Shown here: one piece after another, positions 7,112-15,129 of the stretch
How positions within the stretch are numbered: the first letter of the stretch is position 1
Layout: each line of letters begins with the position of its first letter
Source of the DNA: Planctomycetota bacterium
Lineage (GTDB): Bacteria; Planctomycetota; Planctomycetia; Pirellulales; Pirellulaceae
Reading direction: 5' to 3'
Assembly (NCBI GenBank): GCA_023430365.1
Contig: JAEZAS010000472.1
Coordinates: 1-19,875, forward strand
Length of the DNA: 19,875 nt
The notes under the pieces: model-generated
What the model was told of the DNA's origin: nothing
Database searches by the model: none
Seen by the model: the letters and a program-made list of their open reading frames with translations, nothing else
Program-made: the position numbers and the translations under genes

Positions 7112-7674
7112 ATGCGTCCGCAGCGAACCCATCGCCGCAACTACAACATTCCAGGCCATGCCCACGCTCTAACATTCAGTTGTTACCACCGCTATGCCCT
7201 GCTCTCTGCCGATCGAACCTGCAAGTGGCTCTGCAACGCGATCGACGGGCACGCGAGGAGTCCGATTTCCTGCTATGGGCGTATGTGGTTATGCCAGAGC
7301 ATGCCCACTTGCTGATTCTCCCTCGTAGCTCCTCCTACGACATTGCCGACATCCGCCAGGCAATCAAGGAACCCGTCGGCCGCCATGCCTTCCGCTATCT
7401 GCGGCGCTACGCTCCGCATTGGATATCGAAGCTAACTCGCCGCCGTGGCAGCCGCCACGAACATCTGTTCTGGCAATCCGGCGGCGGCTACGACCGCAAC
7501 ATCGATAACGGCCGGACACTCCAATCCGAGATTGCCTACATCCACATGAACCCTGTTCGGCACGGATTGGTCGAAAAAGCTACGGATTGGAGATGGTCGA
7601 GCGCATCGTGGTATGAACTCGGCGAGCCTGGGCTCTTAAGAATCGACCCGATATCAGCCGATTGGCTGGCATGA
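7112..7674 (+). pseudogene. REP-associated tyrosine transposase (RAYT, IS200-like Y1), frameshifted
   Basis: RAYTs are single-domain HUH/Y1 nucleases, related to IS200/IS605 transposases, that act on REP hairpins. The N-terminal part (MRPQRTHRRNYNIPGHAHA, ATG 7112) is in one frame up to about 7246 (...WLCNAID). The rest continues in the frame one base back from about 7249 (AREESDFLLWAYVVMPEHAHLLI). Together they give about 187 residues that fit the family end to end: the HUH motif HAH (codons 7300-7308), FWQSGGGYDRNI, the catalytic-Tyr region YIHMNPVRHGLV (Tyr codon 7537-7539), and DWRWSSASWYELG near the end. The break equals loss of one base around 7247-7248. All catalytic motifs lie after the break without a good independent start, so the gene is probably inactive. 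A sequencing error is the alternative. Confidence 0.9.
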
Positions 7675-7695
7675 CGTCGTCCCGGGTTATGCACA

Positions 7696-7749
7696 GCAAA
7701 GGCCCGTAGCAGATCGCTGGGGCACCGCTTCGCTATGCCCCAGCCACCC
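7696..7749 (-). repeat. REP element, family B, right inverted copy flanking the RAYT
   Basis: This is the reverse complement of the left copy at 6998-7051, with four mismatches in 54. GTGG, the CTGGGGCA/TGCCCCAG stem and the CGGGCCTTTGC end are all retained. It begins 22 bases after the RAYT stop codon. The two copies point toward each other across the transposase gene. Confidence 0.9.
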
Positions 7750-7818
7750 GTCCGAAAGGCCGAGTTCGTGACACTTGTCTCGCGCAGGTTCTGATACGCG
7801 GCACTGACGCGGTCGAGG

Positions 7819-8304
7819 CTAGGTTTCACCAGATGGCCCGCCTCGCGCGGTGATCCCGAGCCTTCGGCCTCCGTTCTTCAGCAGCGCTTTGAAGTAGCTC
7901 ATCGAACGCATCGGCGGACAGTTCAGCACGGCCTCGCAAAACTCCGCGGGAGGACAGAAACCGTGGGAGTCGATGTAGTGCGTGATGCTCGTGAGAAACG
8001 AAAACAAATGGCCGTCGCCGGGGATCAGCACACTACCGCTGGAACTCGTCGCTGAAACTCGCAAACCGGGCGTCCGAATCGCATTCGGTTTGCCGGCAAT
8101 GCCTTGGTAGGAGGCAACACTGTTTCCAGTGAAGCGGCATAGGTTGCAGTGGTGGACGCCGGCAGCGACCTGAAAATGCCAGGGGTCCTTAGTAAGCTCA
8201 CACAGTCGCTCGAAGACTAGCTGATCGACAGCGCCAGTTTCGTAAGGCACGCCACGCACGAGAAAGCCAACTCCGCGGACGATTGAGCCAACTTCTTCAT
8301 CCAT
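7819..8304 (-). CDS. Conserved uncharacterised protein with CxxC motif
   Basis: This 161-residue protein starts at ATG 8304 (MDEEVGSIVRGVGFLVRG), preceded by GGAAG 10 bases upstream. A GTG at 8385 in the same frame overlaps the comM stop by 4 bases (GTGA) and would allow coupled translation of a 188-residue form. ATG is chosen because the extra 27 residues look unlike conserved sequence. Features include HHCNLC (H51, H52, C53, C56), a possible metal site, then LIPGDGHLFSF, ITHYIDSHGF and PPAEFCEAVLNCPPMRSMSYFKALL. I recall proteins with this last pattern in many bacteria but know no function. No signal peptide or membrane helix is seen. It probably shares the comM transcript. Confidence 0.75.
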   Translation of the reverse strand: MDEEVGSIVRGVGFLVRGVPYETGAVDQLVFERLCELTKDPWHFQVAAGVHHCNLCRFTGNSVASYQGIAGKPNAIRTPGLRVSATSSSGSVLIPGDGHLFSFLTSITHYIDSHGFCPPAEFCEAVLNCPPMRSMSYFKALLKNGGRRLGITARGGPSGET

Positions 8305-8381
8305 CGCTTCACAACTTCCATCCAGTCTTAAGTGTAATGATACGTGCCAAACCTCTTTGCTCTTACCTCCCGTTACTCCTC

Positions 8382-9929
8382 TCACGTAAACATCTGCCGA
8401 TCCAGCATCCGGTAATTAATCGCCTCATGCAGGTGCGACTCGGTGATGCCGGTGGGCGAATCGAGGCCGTCGAGGTCGGCTAGGGTGCGGGCGACTCGGA
8501 GGACTTTGTCGTGCGCTCGGGCGGAGAGTCCCAGTTCGTGGACGCTCGTTTTGAGCAGGTTCTGGCAGCCGTCGCTCAGGCGGCAGAAGGAGCGGATTTG
8601 GCGGCTGTTCATGCCGGCGTTCGTGCGGGTCTTCGCGCCGGTGAACCGGGCGGCCTGGATGCGGCGGGCGGCGACGACCTGCTCACGCATCTCGTGGCTG
8701 CTGGTGCCCGCCCGGTCCGCCGACAGTTCCTTGTACGGCACGGCGGGGACTTCGAGGTGCATATCGATCCGGTCGAGTAGCGGCCCCGAAATCTTAGACA
8801 TGTACCGCTCCACCTGCGGCACCGAGCAGTGGCACGGCCGACGCGAGTCTCCGCGATAGCCACACGGACAAGGATTGAGGGCAGCCACCAAAATAAAATC
8901 GGCGGGGAACGTCGTCGCGTGGAGGGCCCGCGAGATCGTCACTGTCCCTTCTTCCAGCGGCTGACGGAGCACCTCGAGCGTCCGCCGCTGAAACTCCGGC
9001 AGTTCGTCAAGGAACAAGACGCCATTGTGCGAAAGCGAAATCTCGCCTGGCGAAGGAGGATTGCCGCCGCCGACCAGGCCTGCCTCGCTGATCGTGTGGT
9101 GCGGCGAGCGGAACGGCCGCCGAGCGAGCAGCGGCTGACCGGGTGTGAGCCGGCCGAGGGAGCTGTAGATACGGGTCGTCTCGATCGACTCCGGCGCGGT
9201 GAGCGAGGGCAAAATGGTCGGAACCCGCTTGGCGAGCATCGTTTTGCCACTGCCGGGCGGGCCGAGCAGTAGGAGATTATGGCCGCCGGCCGCGGCGACG
9301 GTGATCGCGCGTTTGGCCATCTCCTGGCCGCGGACGTCGGCAAAATCGTCTTCGTACTTGCCCAGTTCATCGAACAGCTCGCCGATCCGCGAGGGCACCG
9401 GTTCGATCGGCAGTTGGCCGGCAAAAAACCCAGCCGCCTCGGTGAGACTGCTCACCGGGATCACTTCGATGTCTTCGACCACCGCCGCTTCGCCCGCGTT
9501 CTCCCGCGGCACGACAATCCCGCGCAGCCCCTGCTGCCGCGCGGCGGCCATGGCCATCGACAGCGCCCCCTTCACGGGGCGCATGATGCCTTCGAGCGCG
9601 AGTTCGCCGACAACAGCGTACTGGCCGAACAGATCGCTATTGAGCTGCCCGCTGCCGGCGAGCATGCCGAGCGTGATCGGCAGATCGAACGATCCCGCGC
9701 TCTTGGGCAGTTCGGCCGGCGCCAGGTTCACCACGATCCGATCCTTCGGCCGGATGAAGCCCGAGTTGACGATCGCCCGCTCGATCCGATGCGTGCTCTC
9801 CTTGACGGCCGCCTCCGGCAAACCGACGAGCACCGTCTTGGGGAGCGCGCCGGGCGAAACATCGACCTCCACCTCGACCGGCACTGCGTCGATGCCCAGC
9901 AGCGAAAAGGTGTGGAGCTTGGCGAGCAT
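8382..9929 (-). CDS. comM: ComM/YifB family Mg-chelatase-like AAA+ ATPase
   Basis: This 515-residue protein is close to the usual family length. The N-terminal domain (MLAKLHTFSLLGIDAVPVEV, VGLPEAAVKES, VNLAPAELPKSAGSFDLPI) is the Lon-protease-like fold typical of ComM/YifB. The AAA+ module has Walker A GPPGSGKT at residues 223-230 and Walker B GVLFLDELPEF. The cysteine-rich segment NPCPCGYRGDSRRPCHCS and the sensor region LLDRIDMHLEVP follow. The C-terminus (NYRMLDRQMFT) is also characteristic. In naturally transformable bacteria ComM is a hexameric branch-migration helicase that extends integration of incoming DNA. Homologues also occur in species not known to be competent. No other competence gene is in the window. 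Confidence 0.93.
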   Translation of the reverse strand: MLAKLHTFSLLGIDAVPVEVEVDVSPGALPKTVLVGLPEAAVKESTHRIERAIVNSGFIRPKDRIVVNLAPAELPKSAGSFDLPITLGMLAGSGQLNSDLFGQYAVVGELALEGIMRPVKGALSMAMAAARQQGLRGIVVPRENAGEAAVVEDIEVIPVSSLTEAAGFFAGQLPIEPVPSRIGELFDELGKYEDDFADVRGQEMAKRAITVAAAGGHNLLLLGPPGSGKTMLAKRVPTILPSLTAPESIETTRIYSSLGRLTPGQPLLARRPFRSPHHTISEAGLVGGGNPPSPGEISLSHNGVLFLDELPEFQRRTLEVLRQPLEEGTVTISRALHATTFPADFILVAALNPCPCGYRGDSRRPCHCSVPQVERYMSKISGPLLDRIDMHLEVPAVPYKELSADRAGTSSHEMREQVVAARRIQAARFTGAKTRTNAGMNSRQIRSFCRLSDGCQNLLKTSVHELGLSARAHDKVLRVARTLADLDGLDSPTGITESHLHEAINYRMLDRQMFT

Positions 9930-10040
9930 AGAGCGCCGCTTCGTTCGTCACAGAAGTTCGATCGGGGGGTATGAGGCACCTATTGTTGTGGCCTGGACGA
10001 GCGTTTCGCAAGCGATTCTTTTACGGAGAAACACCCGCAG

Positions 10041-10061
10041 CCGGAAGGTAACACCTTCCGG
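10041..10061. repeat. Hairpin repeat, family D copy 1
   Basis: A perfect 9-bp stem, CCGGAAGGT with ACCTTCCGG, encloses the 3-base loop AAC. The same stem recurs 146 bases downstream. No GTAG foot is adjacent. Confidence 0.85.
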
Positions 10062-10186
10062 AGCAGAGCGCGAGAACGCTCCAGGCGACGTAAAGATCGA
10101 AGGAGCAACCTGCACTCGACCGGACTTCGTCCTGAAGCGATCGGGACCAGCCTCCAACGACGTGGCGAAGAAACAGCTGTCGTTCT

Positions 10187-10208
10187 CCGGAAGGTGGTTA
10201 CCTTCCGG
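10187..10208. repeat. Hairpin repeat, family D copy 2
   Basis: The same perfect 9-bp stem as at 10041-10061 encloses the 4-base loop GGTT. It lies 27 bases upstream of the yhdT/panF promoter -35 and is not followed by a T-run, so it does not look like a terminator. Confidence 0.85.
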
Positions 10209-10235
10209 CTCTGGAATCCGTGTCCTAAAAGTTGT

Positions 10236-10264
10236 TTGAAGTCGCGCGCGCTTCAAGATATATT
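10236..10264 (+). promoter_or_regulatory. Candidate sigma-70-like promoter for the YhdT/PanF-like pair
   Basis: TTGAAG (10236-10241) and TATATT (10259-10264) are separated by exactly 17 bases, matching 4/6 and 5/6 of the consensus. The -35 overlaps a 6-bp inverted repeat, TTGAAG...CTTCAA (10236-10256), whose second half lies in the spacer. A regulator could bind there. The predicted start, near 10271, leaves a leader of about 65 bases. Confidence 0.45.
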
Positions 10265-10337
10265 GCTCGCGGTTGATTGGTTCATCCCGCCTCTCCGCGT
10301 TTCTCCGCATCCTCTAGCGCCGGAGTTTGCCCTCGTT

Positions 10338-10646
10338 TTGCGTACCCGCAACAACGATCCTGTTTTGCTCTCGTCGTTCCGCGAAATGCTCGTGGTGCTG
10401 GCCGTCTGGATTGCGGCTGGAGTCTGGTCGATTGGCTACTGCTACACGTATGGCTACGTGGGTGGTCCCGGTCTGCCGGCGACGCGTGAGATTCACTATG
10501 TGCTGGGATTTCCCCATTGGATTTTCTGGGGCGTGGTAGTTCCGTGGGTGGCCTGCTCGGTGGCTTCGCTGCTGATCAGCCTGTTTGTCATGCGTGATGA
10601 AGATCTGGGCGTCGATCCGGACGAGGAGGAGTTCGACGATGCCTGA
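10338..10646 (+). CDS. YhdT/DUF997-like small membrane protein
   Basis: With a TTG start at 10338 this is 102 residues (MRTRNNDPVLLSSFREMLVV). The TTG is preferred to ATG 10386 because the DPVLLSSFRE segment before the first helix looks conserved in such proteins. The start is uncertain, with only a distant GGAG (10322-10325) upstream. Two membrane helices are clear: LVVLAVWIAAGVWSIGYCY and IFWGVVVPWVACSVASLLIS, with a YGYVGGPGLP loop between them. The tail is acidic (DEDLGVDPDEEEFDDA). Its stop overlaps the start of the PanF-like symporter by 8 bases. The same pairing (yhdT-panF) is known in Escherichia coli, which supports a role as a partner or accessory of the transporter. Confidence 0.75.
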   Translation: MRTRNNDPVLLSSFREMLVVLAVWIAAGVWSIGYCYTYGYVGGPGLPATREIHYVLGFPHWIFWGVVVPWVACSVASLLISLFVMRDEDLGVDPDEEEFDDA

Positions 10647-12441
10647 GATATTTTTTCCACTGCTGGCTCAATCGAGCAGCGACGCCCTGCCGACGCCCGG
10701 CCCCGGCGTGATCGCGGCCCTGATCCTGTTCATCGCCGCGTCGGTCTGGCTCGGGACGATCGCGCAGAAAGTCGTTCGCAAAAGCTCATTCGTCAAAGGC
10801 TTTTTCCTCGGCAACCGCGGCCTGGGGGCGTGGGCTCTCGCCCTGACCGCCACGGTGCAGAGCGGCGGCACGTTCATGGGATTTCCCGCCCTGGTCTATA
10901 GCCACGGCTGGATCGTGGCCCTCTGGATCGGCAGCTACATGGTGGTGCCGATCACCGGGTTTGGCATTGTCGGCAAACGGGTGGCGCAGATCTCGCGCCG
11001 CACGGGCGCCATCACGATGCCCGATCTGTTCCGCGAACGCTTCGGCAGCCCAGCCCTAGGTCTGGCGACGTCGCTGATGGTGATCCTGTTTCTCTCGGCG
11101 GCAATGGTGGCCCAGTTCAAGGCGGGTGCGACCGTGATGAAGCTCGCCTTTCCGGGAACCGGCTTTTTGTCGTTCTCGGAGGAGGCGGGGGGAAGCCTGC
11201 TGAAGGAGCCAGCCGCCGACAGTTCCGACTATGCTGCTGCGTCGGCGGAGTTGAGCGAGAGCAGTCTGGCGGCGCGGATCGAGTGGCTGAAGCAGAACGT
11301 CGATTGGCCCTACATGCTGGGTCTGCTGATTTTTTCGTTCACCGTGGTCGGCTACACGCTCATCGGCGGTTTCTTGGCCGCCGTTTGGACCGACCTGTTC
11401 CAAAGCGTGATGATGTTTTTCGGCGTGCTCACGCTGCTCGCCCTTTCGCTGCTGGCGGTCGGTGGTCTGGCTGCCGCTTCGAAGGGGGCGGCCGAAGGCG
11501 CGCAGCTTTGTGCCGAGGAGGTCGCCGCCCAGAGCGATCCGCCACGCGAGGCCAATCCTGAGGCCGGCAATCGTTACCTGACCGGCCCGGGCTTCTCGAC
11601 CGACGGCCGAGCGTTCTTGCCGATAAGCCTGGCGATTTCGTTCTTCGTCCTGTGGCCAGCCGCCGGTTTTGCCACGCCGGCAAGCGTCACGCGCGTCATG
11701 GCCTGCAAGGACACGCGCACGCTGCGACGCTCGATCTTCCTGCTCTGCGTTTACAACCTCGGCATCTACCTGCCGCTCATCTGCATCTGCATGTGCGCTC
11801 GCACGCTCATGCCGAACCTGGCGAAGCCCGATGAGGTGGTGCCGCGGATGGCCCTCACGATGACCGACGGCCTGCCGATGGGCCAGCTGATCTCGGGTTT
11901 GATCCTGGCCGCCCCCTTCGGCGCGATCATGGCTTCGGTCAGCACCTACCTGGTGGTCATCGCCGCAGGGCTGGTGCGCGACCTCTACCAGCGATTTTGG
12001 AATCCCGAAGCCACCGAGCACGATCTGAGACGCATGTCGCGGCTCGGCATGGTGCTCGTTGGCGTGTTCGCGTTTGCTCTCAATGTTTATCCCGTGAAGT
12101 ACCTGCAGGCCGTGATCGTGTTCGCTTCGGGGGGCGTGGGAGCGGCGTTCATCGTGCCGGTGATCATGCTCTGCTACTGGCGGCGGGCGACCGGCCCCGG
12201 CGCACTTGCCGCGATGCTCGCTGGCTCGGGCACACAGGTGGTTCTCTACCTGCTCGGTCCAGTGACCCCCGATTCGATGATCGGGGCCGAAACGTCGTTC
12301 CGGCCGTTCTATCTGCTCGGCATGGAGCCGATGATCTGGGCCGTCGCCGCCTCGGCCATTGCGGGCATCGTCGTCAGCCTGGCGACGGCGCCGCCGGACG
12401 AGGAACTGGTCTCGAAGTTGTTCGACGCCCAGGAAGCCTGA
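10639..12441 (+). CDS. Sodium:solute symporter (SSS family), PanF-like
   Basis: This 600-residue inner-membrane transporter starts at ATG 10639, overlapping the preceding gene by 8 bases; another start would remove this coupling. The family pattern is visible: a first helix (VIAALILFIAASVWLGTIA), then GFFLGNRGLGAWALALT with SGGTFMGFPALVYSHGW, the conserved sodium-site region of helix 1 in this fold, and about twelve further hydrophobic segments. Closest in style is PanF, the Na+/pantothenate symporter, a reading supported mainly by the YhdT-like neighbour. The substrate is inferred, not shown. It is about 100 residues longer than a typical PanF. The excess lies in polar loops (about SLLKEPAADSSDYAAASAEL and EGAQLCAEEVAAQSDPPREA) and the C-terminus. 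Confidence 0.85.
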   Translation: MPEIFFPLLAQSSSDALPTPGPGVIAALILFIAASVWLGTIAQKVVRKSSFVKGFFLGNRGLGAWALALTATVQSGGTFMGFPALVYSHGWIVALWIGSYMVVPITGFGIVGKRVAQISRRTGAITMPDLFRERFGSPALGLATSLMVILFLSAAMVAQFKAGATVMKLAFPGTGFLSFSEEAGGSLLKEPAADSSDYAAASAELSESSLAARIEWLKQNVDWPYMLGLLIFSFTVVGYTLIGGFLAAVWTDLFQSVMMFFGVLTLLALSLLAVGGLAAASKGAAEGAQLCAEEVAAQSDPPREANPEAGNRYLTGPGFSTDGRAFLPISLAISFFVLWPAAGFATPASVTRVMACKDTRTLRRSIFLLCVYNLGIYLPLICICMCARTLMPNLAKPDEVVPRMALTMTDGLPMGQLISGLILAAPFGAIMASVSTYLVVIAAGLVRDLYQRFWNPEATEHDLRRMSRLGMVLVGVFAFALNVYPVKYLQAVIVFASGGVGAAFIVPVIMLCYWRRATGPGALAAMLAGSGTQVVLYLLGPVTPDSMIGAETSFRPFYLLGMEPMIWAVAASAIAGIVVSLATAPPDEELVSKLFDAQEA

Positions 12442-12470
12442 CGCGCGTACTGCCCTACCGAAAAGAATCT

Positions 12471-12542
12471 CGTTCCCACGCTCTGCGTGGGAACGCCCGC
12501 ACCGACGCTCTGCGTCGTGTGCAGCGAAGGACGCGGAGCGTC
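12471..12542. repeat. Composite hairpin repeat, family E
   Basis: A perfect 11-bp stem (CGTTCCCACGC with its complement, loop TCT) spans 12471-12495. It is followed by GACGCTCTGCGTC (12504-12516), itself a 5-bp hairpin, and by GACGCGGAGCGTC (12530-12542), its reverse complement with one mismatch. The arrangement resembles a widespread intergenic repeat seen in many bacterial genomes. It lies between the symporter stop and the helicase start. No T-run follows, so termination is not implied. Confidence 0.85.
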
Positions 12543-12602
12543 AGCCAACCAGCCCGCATGTCCGCCCTATCGGCGCAAGCCCTTTCGGCTGACAATGGCG
12601 GC

Positions 12603-15023
12603 ATGAATCCGCCGCCACTCACTCGCGACGCCATTGCCTCGCTCTACTTCGAGCAGCTTCCGTATCCGCCGTACCCGGTGCAGGAAGAGGCGCTGCTCAC
12701 CTACTTCACCGCGGAGCAGGGGGTGCTCGTCTGCGCTCCCACCGGCACCGGCAAGACGCTCATCGCCGAAGCGGCGCTTTTCGAAGCCCTCCACACCGGC
12801 ACGAAGGCCTATTACACCACGCCGCTGATCGCGCTCACCGAGCAAAAATTCACCGAGATGCAGGCCGCCGCCGAGCGGTGGGGCTTCAGCGCCGACGACG
12901 TTGGACTGGTCACTGGCCACCGGCGAGTGAATCCCGGGGCCAAGGTGCTCGTCGTCGTCGCCGAGATTCTGCTGAACCGCCTGCTGCACAAGGAAGCGTT
13001 CGACTTCGCTGACGTCTCGGCGGTCGTCATGGACGAGTTTCACAGCTTCGCCGATCCGGAGCGTGGCATCGTTTGGGAGCTTTCGCTCGGCCTGCTGCCG
13101 GCGCATGTGCGGACGCTGCTCCTGTCAGCCACCGTCGGCAACGCGTTCGAGTTCACGCAGTGGCTGCGTCATCAGCACAACCGCTCGCTCGAACTGGTGC
13201 AGGGGACCGAACGGAAAGTACCGCTGCAGTTCTACTGGGTCGGCGATCAACTGCTGACCGAGCAGATCGAAAAAATGGCGGAGGGATCCGACGAAGCCCG
13301 CTACACGCCCGCGCTGATCTTCTGCTTCAACCGCGATACCTGCTGGAACGTCGCCGAAACGCTGAAAGGCAAATCGCTCCTCGCCGATGGCCAGCAAAAG
13401 CGGCTGAGCGATGAACTGGCCAACTACGATTTCAGCAAAGGGGCAGGGCCGAAGCTCAAGGCATTGCTGCAGCGCGGCGTCGGCATCCATCACGCCGGCA
13501 TTCTCCCGCGCTATCGGCGGATCATCGAGGAGTTGTTTCAGAAGAAGCTCCTCAGCGTGTGCGTCTGCACCGAAACGCTCTCGGCGGGAATCAACCTGCC
13601 AGCCCGCAGCGTGGTGCTGCCGACGCTGCTCAAAGGCAAGCCGGGCGAAATGAAGCTCGTCGACCCGAGCACAGCCCATCAAATCTTCGGCAGGGCAGGG
13701 CGACCGCAGTTCGACAAGCAAGGCTATGTCTTCGCCCTCGCCCACGAGGACGATGTGAAAATCGCCCGCTGGCGTGAGAAGTTCGACAAGATTCCCGAAG
13801 ACACGAAGGACCCCGGTCTGCTGCGGATGAAAAAAGAGCTCAACCGCAAAAAGCCCATCCGCCGCCAGACCGAACAGTACTGGCAGGCGAGCCAATTCGA
13901 ACAACTGCGCAACGCCCCCCCCGGCAAGCTCTACAGCCGCGGGCCCATGCCCTGGCGATTGCTCGCCTATTACCTCGAAGCCTCGCCAGAGGTCGAACCG
14001 CTCCGCAAGATCGTCAGCAAGCGCTTGCTCGAGAGCACCAAGCAGGCCGCCGCCCAAAAATCGCTCGACCAGATGCTGATGAACCTCTGGGCGGCCGGCT
14101 ATGTAACCCTCGAACCACCGCCTCCAACCAGGCAGGAAGTCGAAGCCGCCCAAGCCGAAGCCGAGGCCGCCAAGGAATCGCCCAAAAAGCAGACTGCCGT
14201 CGAACGGGCGCTGCTGCAGTGGGAGAAGCAAGGCCTCACGCGCGAACAGGCGCTCGGCGAGGCAGGCGCCAAGCTGCCCGAAGCCAAGAAGCAACCGACA
14301 GTCGAGCCGACCGGATACCAGCCGAAGTTTGCCCACCCGACTCCTCAGCTCGCCAAGTTGCTCAAGATCCGCGGCATCAACCCGCTCTACGCCGTCTACC
14401 TCGCCAACCAGCTCGGCATTGCCAGCCGAGAGGAACGGATCCAGGCCATCGAGAGCGTGCTCGAAATGCCCGGATCGGTCGCCCGTCTTTGCCGCGTGCC
14501 GCGCTACGACGAGATGCCGCCCGGCCCGCTGGCAACGACTCGCCTCGACATCGAGCTGCTCCAGCTCGGCCTCGCCACGCCCGAGCAACTCGGAGCTCCA
14601 ATCGAGGAGAAGGAAGAAGAAAAAGACCGCCGCGGGATGTTCGAGGAAGAAAAAGTCTGGCCGCTGACGCTCGGCGAAAAGCTGCGGCTGCTGTTCGACG
14701 CCAGTTTTCCCGGCGTTCACTCGCTTTTCACCAACTCCGTTTGGGCGGCGGGGGAAGTGCTCGAGTTCAACGGCAATTTCGACAAGTACATCACCAGCCG
14801 AGGCCTGCAGAAGCAGGAAGGCGTCATCTTTCGCCATCTGCTGCGGATGATCCTGCTGCTGAAGGAATTCGAGGCCCTCACTCCTCCCGACGTCGAGCCC
14901 GACGCCTGGCGGGCCGACCTGCGCGAGCTCAGTGACAAGCTGGTCGACTGCTGCCACCAGGTCGATCCATCCAGCACGGACAAAGTGCTCGAAGAAGCGG
15001 AGGAGGAACTCGAGCCGCTGTAG
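12603..15023 (+). CDS. Ski2-like DEAD/DEAH-box helicase
   Basis: This 806-residue superfamily-2 helicase starts at ATG 12603 (MNPPPLTRDAIASLYF). An in-frame ATG at 12558 would add 15 residues, but upstream sequence enters the repeat region. Helicase motifs: I APTGTGKT (K51), Ia TTPLIALTEQKF, II DEFH (144-147), III SAT (175-177), then IFCFNRDTCWNV, GVGIHHAGILPRYR, TETLSAGINLPA (V) and QIFGRAGRPQF (VI, G363-R367). This order and the HHAG/GINLPA signatures match the Ski2/Mtr4/Hel308 branch. The region after about 400 contains a charged Ala/Glu/Lys stretch (about 510-580) and a C-terminal helical region that I cannot assign. Whether it acts on RNA or DNA is unknown. It shares no operon partner with obvious RNA-decay function. 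Confidence 0.88.
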   Translation: MNPPPLTRDAIASLYFEQLPYPPYPVQEEALLTYFTAEQGVLVCAPTGTGKTLIAEAALFEALHTGTKAYYTTPLIALTEQKFTEMQAAAERWGFSADDVGLVTGHRRVNPGAKVLVVVAEILLNRLLHKEAFDFADVSAVVMDEFHSFADPERGIVWELSLGLLPAHVRTLLLSATVGNAFEFTQWLRHQHNRSLELVQGTERKVPLQFYWVGDQLLTEQIEKMAEGSDEARYTPALIFCFNRDTCWNVAETLKGKSLLADGQQKRLSDELANYDFSKGAGPKLKALLQRGVGIHHAGILPRYRRIIEELFQKKLLSVCVCTETLSAGINLPARSVVLPTLLKGKPGEMKLVDPSTAHQIFGRAGRPQFDKQGYVFALAHEDDVKIARWREKFDKIPEDTKDPGLLRMKKELNRKKPIRRQTEQYWQASQFEQLRNAPPGKLYSRGPMPWRLLAYYLEASPEVEPLRKIVSKRLLESTKQAAAQKSLDQMLMNLWAAGYVTLEPPPPTRQEVEAAQAEAEAAKESPKKQTAVERALLQWEKQGLTREQALGEAGAKLPEAKKQPTVEPTGYQPKFAHPTPQLAKLLKIRGINPLYAVYLANQLGIASREERIQAIESVLEMPGSVARLCRVPRYDEMPPGPLATTRLDIELLQLGLATPEQLGAPIEEKEEEKDRRGMFEEEKVWPLTLGEKLRLLFDASFPGVHSLFTNSVWAAGEVLEFNGNFDKYITSRGLQKQEGVIFRHLLRMILLLKEFEALTPPDVEPDAWRADLRELSDKLVDCCHQVDPSSTDKVLEEAEEELEPL

Positions 15024-15129
15024 CAGGCGCACACCCGCATCCCGCTCGTCAGGCGAGCGAATCCGGCACGAGTCGCAGGCTGACTTCTCTGCCGTGCCGC
15101 AGGGAAGGGGGCTGTGCTATGCTGAGCCT

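Larger units (their letters stand above)
9930..10337. other. Divergent intergenic region with two hairpin repeats and promoters
   Basis: No protein gene is supported in this 408-base gap between comM (minus) and the yhdT/panF-like pair (plus). It holds two copies of a CCGGAAGGT hairpin (10041-10061, 10187-10208) and a good plus-strand promoter (10236-10264). A weak minus-strand promoter for comM may be present: TTGCGA at 10011-10006, an 18-base spacer, then AACAAT at 9987-9982. Confidence 0.6.

Noticed and set aside
9199..10239. A 346-codon plus-strand frame opposite comM
   Set aside because: It is antisense to the conserved ATPase core and extends through both family D hairpins. Its Ser/Arg-rich composition shows no protein pattern.
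13125..15032. A 635-codon open frame on the minus strand across the helicase
   Set aside because: It is the antisense shadow of the helicase, with low-complexity Leu/Phe/Gly/Glu composition and no domain pattern.
15043..15059. Terminator after the helicase gene (CGCTCG/CGAGCG hairpin)
   Set aside because: The 6-bp stem is short and no T-run follows on either strand. It may be a repeat remnant.
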